64,000 nt of DNA from Lysinibacillus xylanilyticus. Lineage in GTDB: Bacteria > Bacillota > Bacilli > Bacillales_A > Planococcaceae. Position 1 is the first letter of the stretch, and each line of letters begins with the position of its first letter. Made by a program: the position numbers and the translations under genes. The stretch lies in the NCBI RefSeq assembly GCF_001183605.1, contig NZ_LFXJ01000005.1:1740348-1804347 (forward strand), in the 5' to 3' direction. Under the pieces are notes generated by a model, which was not told where the DNA came from, did no database searches, and worked only from the letters and a program-made list of their open reading frames with translations. This document shows, piece by piece, positions 1 to 8,016 of the stretch.

Positions 1-65
1 TTCTTCTGATCTGTAAGACTTACATCTCGAAGTTCATTTAGCACCTCTTCTTTAAATTGATTCAT
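1..65 (-). CDS. N-terminus of presumed anti-sigma factor (cut by window edge)
   Basis: Only the first 21 codons are present, beginning MNQFKEEVLNEL, and the frame runs off the left edge without a stop. Its ATG lies inside the last codons of the ECF sigma gene, a 14-bp overlap in another frame, which suggests translational coupling. In Bacillales the gene directly after an ECF sigma factor is usually the membrane anti-sigma factor. That identity is inferred from position alone, because no domain is visible in this short stretch. Confidence 0.5.
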   Translation of the reverse strand, partial: MNQFKEEVLNELRDVSLTDQK

Positions 66-567
66 GGCGTAACACCTCCCAATCATAATCACCGATTGCT
101 GTTGCAAGTTGCTTTCTAGCACGCTGTAATCTTGTGCGTATCGTTGCCTCTGGACAACATACGAGCTGTGCAATTTCTACTGTCGTCATATCCTCAAAAT
201 AATAGAGAATCAGCACTTCCCTATATGCCACCGATAATGTAAACAAAGCTTCCACTAGCTCTCGTTTTGTAGACTTTGCAAGAAATTCTTTTTCAGGCGT
301 AACCGCTGTCGTACGTCCTGTTATTTTTTCAAAGAGTGTCAGTCGTTTACTTTTCCAGCTACGCAAATAATCGTGGCTTCGATTGACCGTCATTTTCACT
401 AAATATGTACGTAATGATGATTCTTGACGAAATTGCTCCTGCTTTTGATAAAAAGCGATAAACACATCCTGCACAATGTCTTCTGCTGTTGCTTCATTTT
501 TCACATATAAATAAGCAACCTTTAATAAATAGTCACCATGCTCGGCAATAATTTTTTCGATATCCAT
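52..567 (-). CDS. ECF-family RNA polymerase sigma factor
   Basis: This 171-residue protein has the two-domain layout of group IV sigma factors. Region 2 spans about residues 8-75, with the conserved AEDIVQDVFIAFY segment that contacts core polymerase and the -10 element. Region 4 spans about residues 105-160, with a helix-turn-helix around TTVEIAQL...EATIRTRLQRAR that reads the -35 element. It would direct polymerase to a small stress regulon, probably cell-envelope related as for SigV, SigX and SigW; the exact stimulus cannot be told from sequence. The next gene overlaps its 3' end and is probably its anti-sigma factor. A possible autoregulatory ECF promoter lies just upstream. Confidence 0.9.
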   Translation of the reverse strand: MDIEKIIAEHGDYLLKVAYLYVKNEATAEDIVQDVFIAFYQKQEQFRQESSLRTYLVKMTVNRSHDYLRSWKSKRLTLFEKITGRTTAVTPEKEFLAKSTKRELVEALFTLSVAYREVLILYYFEDMTTVEIAQLVCCPEATIRTRLQRARKQLATAIGDYDWEVLRHESI

Positions 568-596
568 CGCTGTCCTCTCCTTCTTTCTAAACTATT

Positions 597-623
597 GACG
601 GAAGCCACTTCATTTCCGATTCA
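597..623 (-). promoter_or_regulatory. Possible ECF-type promoter of the sigma gene
   Basis: Read on the minus strand, TGAATC (618-623) is followed by a 17-bp spacer and CGTC (597-600). Bacillus SigW/X/V promoters have a TGAAAC-like -35 and a CGTC-like -10, so five of six -35 bases and the whole -10 core agree. It lies about 30 bp upstream of the start codon, as expected for an autoregulated ECF operon. The match is short and could be chance. Confidence 0.4.
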
Positions 624-669
624 TTTTTTCTAAAAATTTTTTAAAAGAAAGTCTTTTTTTCATATTAAA

Positions 670-697
670 AGCGTATTCGAGAATTTTCGAATACGCT
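670..697 (-). terminator. Rho-independent terminator after the lipoprotein gene
   Basis: There is an 11-bp inverted repeat, AGCGTATTCGA...TCGAATACGCT, with a 6-nt loop. On the minus strand it is followed by TTTTAATATG and a further A-rich stretch. It lies 35 bp past the stop of the lipoprotein gene and would separate it from the sigma operon. Confidence 0.75.
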
Positions 698-731
698 GGT
701 TTTCAAGTGGCAAATACATAAAAATCTACCT

Positions 732-1232
732 TTATAACGTTTCAATTTTTTGAAAAATCTCTTTGTAAAGGGTATCTAACTCTTTTTCATCTTTTAAATA
801 GAAATACCAAGCATCTTCTCTATTTGCATCTACATCAGATAAATAAATTGTCGTATGTGAACCATTATTTAATGATTCCCAATGAGCTGTTTCATAGGTA
901 AGCCCCTCTCTTGTGAATGGAAAATGACGTTTTGTTGAATCAAAAAAAATAATAGGTATTTTAGAATTATTATAAACTTTAACAAATCTATCTTCTGATG
1001 CTTCATCAAACATCACTGGTGTTATTATAACAGCATCAAAATTTGTTGATATATGCAATGTATCTTCACTAAATTCATTTAATGAAATTGGTTGGAAATG
1101 AATTTTTTCGTTATTTAATTTAGGAATATCACCAACTACAGCAATTTTTAAAGGTGCTCCATCATATTTAACTTCATCATTTGAACACGCAACTAAAAAT
1201 AACAAACTTAATATTAATAGAATTTTTTTCAA
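732..1232 (-). CDS. Small lipoprotein of unknown function
   Basis: This 166-residue protein begins with a short positively charged segment (MKKI), a hydrophobic stretch and the lipobox LVAC at about residues 13-16. It should therefore be lipidated and anchored on the outer face of the membrane after signal peptidase II cleavage. The start is a TTG with AGGGG seven bases upstream. The mature part is mixed alpha/beta with no catalytic motif that I recognise. Its own terminator follows and upstream DNA is AT-rich, so it is probably monocistronic. Function unknown. Confidence 0.75.
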   Translation of the reverse strand: MKKILLILSLLFLVACSNDEVKYDGAPLKIAVVGDIPKLNNEKIHFQPISLNEFSEDTLHISTNFDAVIITPVMFDEASEDRFVKVYNNSKIPIIFFDSTKRHFPFTREGLTYETAHWESLNNGSHTTIYLSDVDANREDAWYFYLKDEKELDTLYKEIFQKIETL

Positions 1233-1589
1233 ATTTATTCCCCTTCGTTTTATTAACTAAGCTTACTTATGTTTCTTTCATTTATATTATCATTATACAA
1301 ATATTCTCAAAAACTTTATTATGCTATCATTTTTCTTCGGTGCGTTAATAGACGTTCTATATCCGCATTGGATAAATTTTATAATTCCAGTGATAATCTC
1401 AACTCCCTTCATAACTTTTCCGCCTTCGAACATATATAATTTAATAATCATATATCAACACCTTAATTAAATAGAACCAAAAGAAAAGAATCTGCAAAAC
1501 TCCAACGACTGGTTCGTTGAAGTAAAACAGATTCTTTATAATTGGAAATATCACAATTTAAAATCCACCAGTACCATCATCTGACCTGG
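1233..1589. other. Intergenic region, no gene
   Basis: No supportable reading frame was seen. The right end holds the terminator of the downstream-facing GGDEF gene at 1487-1535. The remainder is AT-rich and should carry the promoter of the lipoprotein gene, but no clear -35/-10 pair stood out. Confidence 0.6.
1487..1535 (-). terminator. Terminator of the TPR-GGDEF gene
   Basis: The outer arms AGAATCTG/CAGATTCT enclose an inner stem CAACGA/TCGTTG. On the minus strand the structure ends in TTTTCTTTTGG. It lies 55 bp beyond the stop of the GGDEF gene. Confidence 0.6.
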
Positions 1590-3038
1590 TTATTTACTAT
1601 TTACCACATCGCTATATTGATTATAGAACGTGATTTGGTTACGACCATTGCGTTTGGACTCATACAGTGCTGTGTCCGCGATATGAATCAGCTCTTCGAC
1701 CGCGGTAATCTGGCCTTGTTTATTTGTACTTACGCCAATACTAAATTCCAACTGAACGTTCTCATCATTGATTGTTAAGGTTAGAGAGTTTAATGTTTGA
1801 TAGAGATTTTCTGTCATCGTTTGAACAGATTCATCTTCTTGTAATTGACAAAGTACAATAAACTCGTCGCCGCCAAAACGAGCAACTATCGACTCAAAAG
1901 GTTGAAAATAGTCCTTTAATGTAGTAGCAGTAATCGTTAAAGCATCATCACCAAATAAATGACCATTTGTATCATTAATTTCTTTAAAATGGTCTAAATC
2001 AATCATCATCAATGCTAATTGTTGATTTTCTACTGAAGCTTTCTCCACCATCTTCTCTGCATTCTCATCAAAATAGCGTCGATTATAAATATTCGTTAAT
2101 GGATCAATGTAAGAGGTTTTTTCAAAATGTTTTTTCTGGTCATTGTACTCCATCTCAAATAATAAATGAGTGTAATTTTCCCTTTGAATTTCTAATAAAA
2201 TATTAATATATTCCTTTTGTACCGCACACAATATAAGTTTATTACCTTGCTTTTCTATTAGCTTCACCAAAGAATTATAGATCGTTTGAAGCATAGATAA
2301 ATCATTATTTTGTAAAGCATAGTGCTTTGACTTTTGGTACAAATCAATGGCCTCGCCAATGCGTCCCTGTTTTTCACAAAGTAATGCATAGGCATTTATA
2401 ACCTCCAATTGTACCTTGGAATAAGGTGGTTTCTGAATCGTCACTAACAGCTCTTGCAATAATTCACTTGCTTCATCAAACTCCTCCAAGCAAATTTGTG
2501 CAACAGCTAAGTTTATTTTTGAATAATTAATCCCTGAAAATGGATTTTCATGCTTAGTCTCAAAATAATTAGCATAGTATAAGCTCTTTAAAGCAAAATC
2601 CTTCGCTTTTTGATGGTTCCCTAATGAGTTTTCTAAGTCGCTTAAATTATTATAAATTTTCCCTATACTATCTATATGTTGAATACGCTCAGCAATCTTT
2701 AGTCCCTTTATCATAAACTCTTTCGACTTCTTTATATGGCCAGACGTCCCCCAATAAATAGCTGCTAAAATATAATGATGGATTAAATCGATATCATCGC
2801 CATATTGAAAGGTTAATTCGCGATACTGCTCAAGCACACTAATGGATACTTGCAAATCACCAGTTTGGAAATAGCTTGCACAGCTATATCGCAATAACAG
2901 AATTGCTTTTTTATACATACCAAGCTCAATAGCACTTTCAATTGCGACACTACTTAGTTCTATATATTCTATAAAGCGATTCGCTTCATACAATTCATTT
3001 AGTGTAATCCATAATTCTTCAAAATCCTGTGTGTTCAT
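1590..3038 (-). CDS. TPR-containing diguanylate cyclase (GGDEF)
   Basis: This cytoplasmic protein of about 482 residues has an N-terminal helical region (about 1-310) of tetratricopeptide-like pairs, for example around YNNLSDLENSLGNHQKAKDF. A GGDEF domain (about 320-475) carries the intact active-site signature RFGGDEF and the substrate loop DHFKEINDTNGH. It should make cyclic di-GMP from two GTP, with the TPR part acting as a sensor or partner-binding module. The RxxD inhibitory site that normally precedes GGDEF by five residues reads PFES here, so product inhibition may be lost. No transmembrane segment is visible. The chosen ATG has AAGGAGG six bases upstream; an earlier in-frame start seven codons upstream lacks a ribosome binding site. 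Confidence 0.88.
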   Translation of the reverse strand: MNTQDFEELWITLNELYEANRFIEYIELSSVAIESAIELGMYKKAILLLRYSCASYFQTGDLQVSISVLEQYRELTFQYGDDIDLIHHYILAAIYWGTSGHIKKSKEFMIKGLKIAERIQHIDSIGKIYNNLSDLENSLGNHQKAKDFALKSLYYANYFETKHENPFSGINYSKINLAVAQICLEEFDEASELLQELLVTIQKPPYSKVQLEVINAYALLCEKQGRIGEAIDLYQKSKHYALQNNDLSMLQTIYNSLVKLIEKQGNKLILCAVQKEYINILLEIQRENYTHLLFEMEYNDQKKHFEKTSYIDPLTNIYNRRYFDENAEKMVEKASVENQQLALMMIDLDHFKEINDTNGHLFGDDALTITATTLKDYFQPFESIVARFGGDEFIVLCQLQEDESVQTMTENLYQTLNSLTLTINDENVQLEFSIGVSTNKQGQITAVEELIHIADTALYESKRNGRNQITFYNQYSDVVNSK

Positions 3039-3108
3039 ACCGCCCCTCCTTAAATTCACCCTACTTCTTTAATACTATCTTTATGCGCATAATATTACAA
3101 TTCCTCGG

Positions 3109-3134
3109 ACTCATTTATTTCCAAATAAATGAGT
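3109..3134. repeat. 12-bp perfect palindrome upstream of the GGDEF gene
   Basis: ACTCATTTATTT and AAATAAATGAGT flank a 2-bp centre, about 70 bp upstream of the GGDEF start codon. The position fits an operator. No T-run follows on either strand, so it is a poor terminator. Confidence 0.5.
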
Positions 3135-3277
3135 AAAATTAATCTTAAAATACCATATAGTGATTCATTTCTCCCAAAATGGTGATACACCCTCTGTAAA
3201 ATGGAAAGGGAGCCTAGTAAGTAAGTGGGGGTAGTTCAAGACAGTACAATAACTATAATTTCCTGACAAATAAAAAA

Positions 3278-3302
3278 CAAGCCTCTGCTCTAAAGAGGCT
3301 TG
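3278..3302 (-). terminator. Rho-independent terminator
   Basis: CAAGCCTC and GAGGCTTG form a GC-rich 8-bp stem, and on the minus strand TTTTTTATTTG follows at once. It lies about 245 bp beyond the stop of the frameshifted gene at 3.5-4.6 kb, the only minus-strand unit it could serve. Confidence 0.75.
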
Positions 3303-3547
3303 AAAAATGTTGGAATGAAAATGATGTCACCATAAAATGGGGTGATATTCGTTTTGGCTGACCGCTTTCCTTGAAGCGTCCAATGAGCCCTTGGGCAAGT
3401 CACGAAGGCGTTATCACACATCTTTATCGCCGTGATTCCCATTGGAGTAGCCCAACCTTCACTTTAATCAACAACCTAATATTAATAAACCATTTAAGGC
3501 TGATTTTCATTTCAAGTGGGCAAGAACAAAGGATTGTCTGTTTAAGA

Positions 3548-4583
3548 TTATTTAATACCTAATATCTTCTTTAGCTCTTCTGATCTTTTTTGACTAAGAT
3601 GTACGGTACCGTAACCTACTTTATTCAAATAAAGTGATTGACCATAACTTAGCCAGACATCTATACGAACTCCTGCTAGCATAAATGAATAATCTGGAGG
3701 GTTTCCTATATCTTTGTCAGGCTGCCACTCTGTTTGTCGAAAGAATTGTATAACTTCCTTTTCATTTTGAATGTTGAGCTTAGTAGTAACTGTTGGTTCA
3801 CTAATTACCATATTGTTTAATACGCCGTAGTGTGTGACAATTCCATTTTCATCAATCGACTGGTTACTATTTGATTCTATTCCGACATAATCTCCTTGTT
3901 TTACAGGGAAATCATCCAAAACCGGATACCAAGTAGCTTTTGGGTACTTTTTCACGATTTGCTCTTGGGAAAGGTTTTCTAAGTCCTTCGGAATAACTCC
4001 TTCAACAAATAGAAAGGCATTGGATTCTACCTCTACTTTTATAACTGTTCCCAAATACATAATTCCTTGTGAGCTACTATAATAATTCTTGATGCCATTT
4101 TGCTCTTCAAACGTTTTTGCCTGCTCTACAAAATGTTTATCAAAATAACGAAGAGCATCTTGAGCGGCTATTTCTTGTACTATACCTTTCGGAAAAGTGG
4201 GGTATTTTTCAAGAAAAAAGGTATCAAGCTTTTTTTTTAGCTGTATACATTGGTAACAACGGCTCCAGATACTTTTTAAAATATTTTTCGACTCCCTCTT
4301 CTTTAAAAAGATCAGCATATTCAGGTACTTTTTGTATCCTAACAAGATCTTCATAATGCTCATTTCTCACAGCTTTTAGCTCTGCCTCAGAATAATGAAG
4401 ACCAAGTGACTTCGCATAATAATAAATGGCAACTACGTTCTTATAGCGTTCAAACGCCTCTTTTGTGTAATATCCCTCGTCTTGTTTGCCCCAATTGATG
4501 CGTGTGATTTTTTCAAAATGAGTAAGCTGTGTATCGTTAAATACGTTCGAAGATTGTTGGCTTATGGGTATTGGGGTATACAA
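3548..4583 (-). pseudogene. Frameshifted gene of unknown function
   Basis: Two overlapping frames on the minus strand form one protein of about 345 residues. The N-terminal part (4583 to about 4238) is alpha-helical and rich in Lys, Glu and Tyr. The C-terminal part (about 4238 to 3548) has the segment MYLGTVIKVEVESNAFLFVEG and ends in a beta-rich region. The break is at a run of nine A at 4230-4238: with eight A the reading continues from YTAKKK into LDTFFLEKYPTF, and with nine it stops two codons later. No clear signal peptide is seen because the 5' end runs into the yrdB remnant, so the N-terminus is probably also lost. The N-terminal helices loosely resemble SurA-type chaperone domains, which is a weak guess. 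Confidence 0.65.
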
Positions 4584-4838
4584 ACTGGGAAGGGCATATT
4601 CTTCAAGCTTTTACTTGGTATTGGAGTACCGGCTTTGTTCGTAGTTATTTGGAGTTTGTTTGGTTCACCTAAAGCAACTTTTCCATTGGATGGAGCTTTG
4701 CATTTTATTCTTGAATTAGTAGTATTCTCTTTAGCCGTCATAGCTCTATATGCAACAGGACGAACACAATTAGCTATTGTATTTGCAATACTAATTATCA
4801 TTAATCAGATTTTATTGTCCGTATTTCATCAACGCTAA
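4482..4838 (+). pseudogene. Truncated YrdB-like (DUF2568) membrane protein
   Basis: From about 4557 the frame reads YGYWGIQTGKG, then LLLGIGVPALFVVIWSLFGSPKA and two more hydrophobic segments. This is the conserved pattern of the small YrdB/DUF2568 membrane family, normally about 120 residues with four transmembrane helices. The first helix expected before YGYWG is missing: the 25 codons upstream are not hydrophobic and overlap, in antisense, the N-terminal codons of the minus-strand gene. No ribosome binding site precedes the apparent start. Both genes therefore seem to have lost their 5' ends at one deletion junction near 4.55 kb. Confidence 0.6.
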
Positions 4839-4868
4839 AAAATCCACTTTTTTTAAAGGTGGATTTTT
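4837..4868. terminator. Bidirectional terminator between yrdB remnant and MBL gene
   Basis: AAAAATCCAC and GTGGATTTTT form a 10-bp stem with U-rich flanks on both strands. It lies directly after the yrdB stop codon and at the stop of the convergent MBL-fold gene, so it can serve both. Confidence 0.8.
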
Positions 4869-5814
4869 AGCTTTTTTGAAGGTAAGTGTATATCGTTGTA
4901 AGGTTAGCTTTAATACCGTTTACACCCTTCCATTCCCTATACTCTTTAGGTATAGCAAATCCAGAGATAAATTCTTCCAGTGACAATTTGTATTGAATAG
5001 CTTCTTTCGCGCGGTGAGTGATTAAAGACAAATATTCAATTAATGTATCGCATAAAGCCATATCTGTAACATTACCATGACCAGGTACAATTTTACTTAT
5101 ATCAATTTGTTTAACTCGCTTTAATATGGACAAGAAATCTTCAGGGTTATAGATCGGTACATGTAAATCTTCTGTCACTATATCACCCATAAATGCTATT
5201 TTTTCTATAGGTAAGTACATAAATGTATCGCTCGGTGAATGTCCTCCGCCTAAACAGTATAATTCCACAGTTCTATCTGCACCAGTGATGGTCAATTTTT
5301 CTTCAAACAACATGGATGGTAACACAATTTGCAATCGAGATAAGTCTTCCAACACTTTCGACATTTCTTGATATTGGTTGATCAAACTCGCTTTTATAAT
5401 GGTGTCCTCTGTTGAATCGATTTGTTTTTTTAGCTGAAGCAGATAGTGATTCATGTCCTGCTTTTCCTTCTCATAATCTTCAATCTTATTTTTTTCTTTG
5501 CACATTCTCTCCGTTACATATGTAGAAATAATCGTTGTATCTGAAAATACTTGATTTCCAAAAACGTGATCCCCGTGATAATGACTGTTAATCAAATACT
5601 TTACTTTCTTACCCGTTAAACTTTCAGCTTGACGTCTTAACTCCTCCCCCGCTGATGGAGTACTGAGCGAATCAAAAACTAGAAGCTCGTCACCTAAATC
5701 AATTATTCCCGCATTACTCCAAGCACCTTGACCTGGTTTAGCAACGGCAGCAAACACACCATCACATAAAGTATGCAAAGTAAAATATTCTGTTTCTACT
5801 ATCTCTTGTTCCAT
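4867..5814 (-). CDS. MBL-fold metallo-hydrolase
   Basis: This 315-residue cytoplasmic protein carries the zinc-binding signature of the metallo-beta-lactamase fold. It has NSHYHGDHVFGN (HxHxDH, about residues 75-86), a later His in GGGHSPSD (about 192), the bridging Asp in FMGDIVTEDLH (about 209) and the last His in VPGHGNV (about 243). All metal ligands are present, so it is likely an active hydrolase. The substrate cannot be told; relatives cleave thioesters, lactones, nucleic acids or beta-lactams. A charged insert around residues 105-165 looks coiled-coil. There is no signal peptide. The start ATG has GGGGGAG six bases upstream. It is transcribed alone. Confidence 0.85.
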   Translation of the reverse strand: MEQEIVETEYFTLHTLCDGVFAAVAKPGQGAWSNAGIIDLGDELLVFDSLSTPSAGEELRRQAESLTGKKVKYLINSHYHGDHVFGNQVFSDTTIISTYVTERMCKEKNKIEDYEKEKQDMNHYLLQLKKQIDSTEDTIIKASLINQYQEMSKVLEDLSRLQIVLPSMLFEEKLTITGADRTVELYCLGGGHSPSDTFMYLPIEKIAFMGDIVTEDLHVPIYNPEDFLSILKRVKQIDISKIVPGHGNVTDMALCDTLIEYLSLITHRAKEAIQYKLSLEEFISGFAIPKEYREWKGVNGIKANLTTIYTYLQKS

Positions 5815-6002
5815 TCATAGCTCCCCCTAGCAGTTTTTACATATTATAGCATTCAAACTTTAAAAAAGGTTGTTTCTTAAAGATTGTTGCTATCCTACTA
5901 ACAGAGTGGTTTACAATGAGGTATTGGTTTCGCTGGCTTTAAAATGGAAAATACCAAAAATCAAATCAATTAATAGTATAGATGTTAAAAGCTATTAATA
6001 GT

Positions 6003-6572
6003 CTAATTTTCAGGTATATATTTGTTGCTTCCAGGGAGTTTCTTAATTTTATTCCAAGCTTCAATCGCTTCTGCACGACTTTTTCCTTTGTTATTTGAGT
6101 CAGAAAAAAAGTCACGAATGAATTGATTGTATTCAAACTGAGGGGGAATTTTCTTCTGGTGGGATGGGTCTTTCTTGCGTTTATCTTCTTCATACCAAGC
6201 ACCTACAACATCACGATACGTTTTTCCAATATTGTTTTTAATGTAGTTTTGGATATAGGTAGAAAAATGAAACTTTGGAATTACAGTCTTGAAAAATGCT
6301 CTCACATCTTGGCCACATCGATGATTTTCCGTAATGACTGTATCAAGGCTGAGTTCACTGATAGTTCGAGATTTATTATTAGCCTTTAAATTTCTCTGTG
6401 GTTTTTTTATCTTTCCTGTCCAAAGAAATGTTTCAATTCTATCTGAAATCTCTATTTTAGAACCCGATGCGCTTATTCCATTATCTCTACAAAATATTTG
6501 CAATTCTTCTTTCAACCAATAATAATCCATAAAATCTTGAATACTAATTTCTTTTGTAAGAATAGGTCTCAT
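6003..6572 (-). CDS. SAP-like / DUF6434 domain protein
   Basis: This 189-residue soluble protein has an N-terminal SAP-like helix-hairpin-helix (about residues 8-55: WLKEELQIFCRDNGISASGSK followed by IEISDRIETFL), a fold that often binds nucleic acid. It is followed by a basic linker. The remainder has HRCGQDVRAFFKTVIPKFHFS and ends EAIEAWNKIKKLPGSNKYIPEN, which I recognise as the DUF6434 pattern of Bacillus proteins. No catalytic motif is known for the family. AAGGAG lies upstream of the ATG. It stands alone between the MBL gene and the small membrane protein. Confidence 0.7.
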   Translation of the reverse strand: MRPILTKEISIQDFMDYYWLKEELQIFCRDNGISASGSKIEISDRIETFLWTGKIKKPQRNLKANNKSRTISELSLDTVITENHRCGQDVRAFFKTVIPKFHFSTYIQNYIKNNIGKTYRDVVGAWYEEDKRKKDPSHQKKIPPQFEYNQFIRDFFSDSNNKGKSRAEAIEAWNKIKKLPGSNKYIPEN

Positions 6573-6683
6573 TCATAACACTCCTTATAAATACACATTC
6601 ATATTATAGAATGTTTCCTATTTAATGTAATCAAATTTTATTATTTTAAATAGAAACAAACTTTACGAAAACACCTAAAAAAA

Positions 6684-6714
6684 GAAAACCCACTCTTTTT
6701 CAGAATGGATTTTC
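6684..6714 (-). terminator. Terminator of the two-component/LolA-like operon
   Basis: The imperfect stem GAAAACCCACTCT / AGAATGGATTTTC (two G-T pairs) is followed on the minus strand by TTTTTTTAGG. It lies just past the last small membrane-protein gene of the operon. Confidence 0.65.
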
Positions 6715-6722
6715 TCATTATA

Positions 6723-6944
6723 TTAAATAAGTCGCTTAATCTTCGTTTCATATAATGCAACAATTAGTAAGCCACCAAGTATAGGGGTTAAAGAACTAAA
6801 ACTGAAATATAAACCTCCATCATTGTATTGTCCGAAGAAATGAAATTGCAGCCACGGGACACCATATGTTTCACCTATACCGTATAAAAAAACTGTGCTA
6901 AATAAAAACAATGCGAGACATTTAATAAATTCATTGCTCTTCAT
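6723..6944 (-). CDS. Small membrane protein of unknown function
   Basis: The protein has 73 residues with two hydrophobic segments (about 8-25 and 45-65) and a basic C-terminus (ETKIKRLI), consistent with a two-helix inner-membrane protein. The ATG at 6944 is chosen because GAGGTG lies six bases upstream. That ribosome binding site overlaps the stop codon of the LolA-like gene, so the two are translationally coupled. It is the last gene of the unit with the histidine kinase and response regulator. No family recognised. Confidence 0.6.
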   Translation of the reverse strand: MKSNEFIKCLALFLFSTVFLYGIGETYGVPWLQFHFFGQYNDGGLYFSFSSLTPILGGLLIVALYETKIKRLI

Positions 6945-6954
6945 ACAATTCACC

Positions 6955-8016
6955 TCACTTAACGATGGTCATTTGTTTTGCGTATGCTACAAGGTCTTCG
7001 ATTGTTAGCTTAGAGTTTGCAAGAAAAATGCTATATTGATAGCCGTTTTCCTGCCAGCTAATACAACGGAAATTTTGCTCATCCATTACAGTACCTTTTT
7101 GACCTCGGATGTCCATTTCTTTTTCTCCTAAAATAGGCTCTTCCTTTGTAGCTTTACTATTTGCTTTAAAAACTGTTACTGAAATATCTTCTTGACCATT
7201 CTTCGCATAACTAAAGGTATACTCTGAACGATTTTCTATCCCTTTATCTAATGAAATTTGCTCCAAAATTAGTCCATTTTCTTCTGGCACCATTAAAAAT
7301 TCGCCAAGCTCGTTCTTTACTGTTTCCAGTTTTACTAATTCAGATCCACTTATTTCTTCCACTTTTGCATCCTTTGGAATATCAATTGTAAATTGTGCAT
7401 CATCAATTTTTGCATTTTCATCCATTTTCGTATACTCTGTTATCATTTTATTTCCAGCACTATTCGTTATTGTTTTTAATGTTACCCATGTTTTTTTATC
7501 AACCCATACTTCTATATCACCTATTAAAGTATCATCTTTTTTTGCTTTCGCTACAATTTTATACGTATCTCTACCAGCAATCTTTTCCTCTCCATCAATT
7601 TTCACATCATGTGTATCCTTTACTAGATTAAATAGTAATTCTGCCTGATCTCTTGGTGATTGGAATCCATCTAAACCGTCTTCGCCTAAATCCATTTTAT
7701 GAACCGTGTTTTTTACAACATCATATATAATGACTTGTGAACCATTGTTGACTGAGATGATATGTTCACCATTTTCAGCTGTTGTCTCGATTCGTCGTTT
7801 ACCATCTTTAGCCCACTCCTTGACTTGAGCTTTTCCACCAACGTCACCCATATCCATTTTGTATTCAGCGTAATAAGTAAGTGGTTCTTTCGTTTCCTGC
7901 AATGCTTGATCAATAATTTCCTGTGGTGAATATGATCCCTCTGTATTACAACCAACTAAGCTAAATGTTAGTGCTGCAATTAAACCTGCTGCACGTAATG
8001 ATTTTTTCCAATTCAT
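6955..8016 (-). CDS. LolA-like outer-surface lipoprotein (YdcC type)
   Basis: This 353-residue protein has a lipobox (SLVGC, Cys about 23) after a typical signal segment. The following 210 residues look like the LolA/RseB beta fold seen in Bacillus YdcC-type proteins, including TYYAEYKMDMGD, a KEWAKDGKRRIETT strand and VDKKTWVTLKTITNSAGN. Members are thought to bind lipid or acyl ligands at the membrane surface. The start overlaps the kinase stop codon as TAATG, so it belongs to the two-component operon and may be a ligand-binding accessory of the sensor. That role is inference. Confidence 0.75.
   Translation of the reverse strand: MNWKKSLRAAGLIAALTFSLVGCNTEGSYSPQEIIDQALQETKEPLTYYAEYKMDMGDVGGKAQVKEWAKDGKRRIETTAENGEHIISVNNGSQVIIYDVVKNTVHKMDLGEDGLDGFQSPRDQAELLFNLVKDTHDVKIDGEEKIAGRDTYKIVAKAKKDDTLIGDIEVWVDKKTWVTLKTITNSAGNKMITEYTKMDENAKIDDAQFTIDIPKDAKVEEISGSELVKLETVKNELGEFLMVPEENGLILEQISLDKGIENRSEYTFSYAKNGQEDISVTVFKANSKATKEEPILGEKEMDIRGQKGTVMDEQNFRCISWQENGYQYSIFLANSKLTIEDLVAYAKQMTIVK

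Larger units (their letters stand above)
3039..3547. other. Intergenic region with terminator and repeat remnant
   Basis: No supportable gene was seen. It contains the palindrome at 3109-3134 and a minus-strand terminator at 3278-3302. Around 3360-3430 a stretch with CGCTTTCCTTGAAGCG resembles the dispersed hairpin near 43.6 kb. The rest is AT-rich. Confidence 0.6.

Noticed and set aside
1542..1778. Plus-strand frame over the end of the GGDEF gene
   Set aside because: Antisense shadow of the GGDEF coding region with no start signals.
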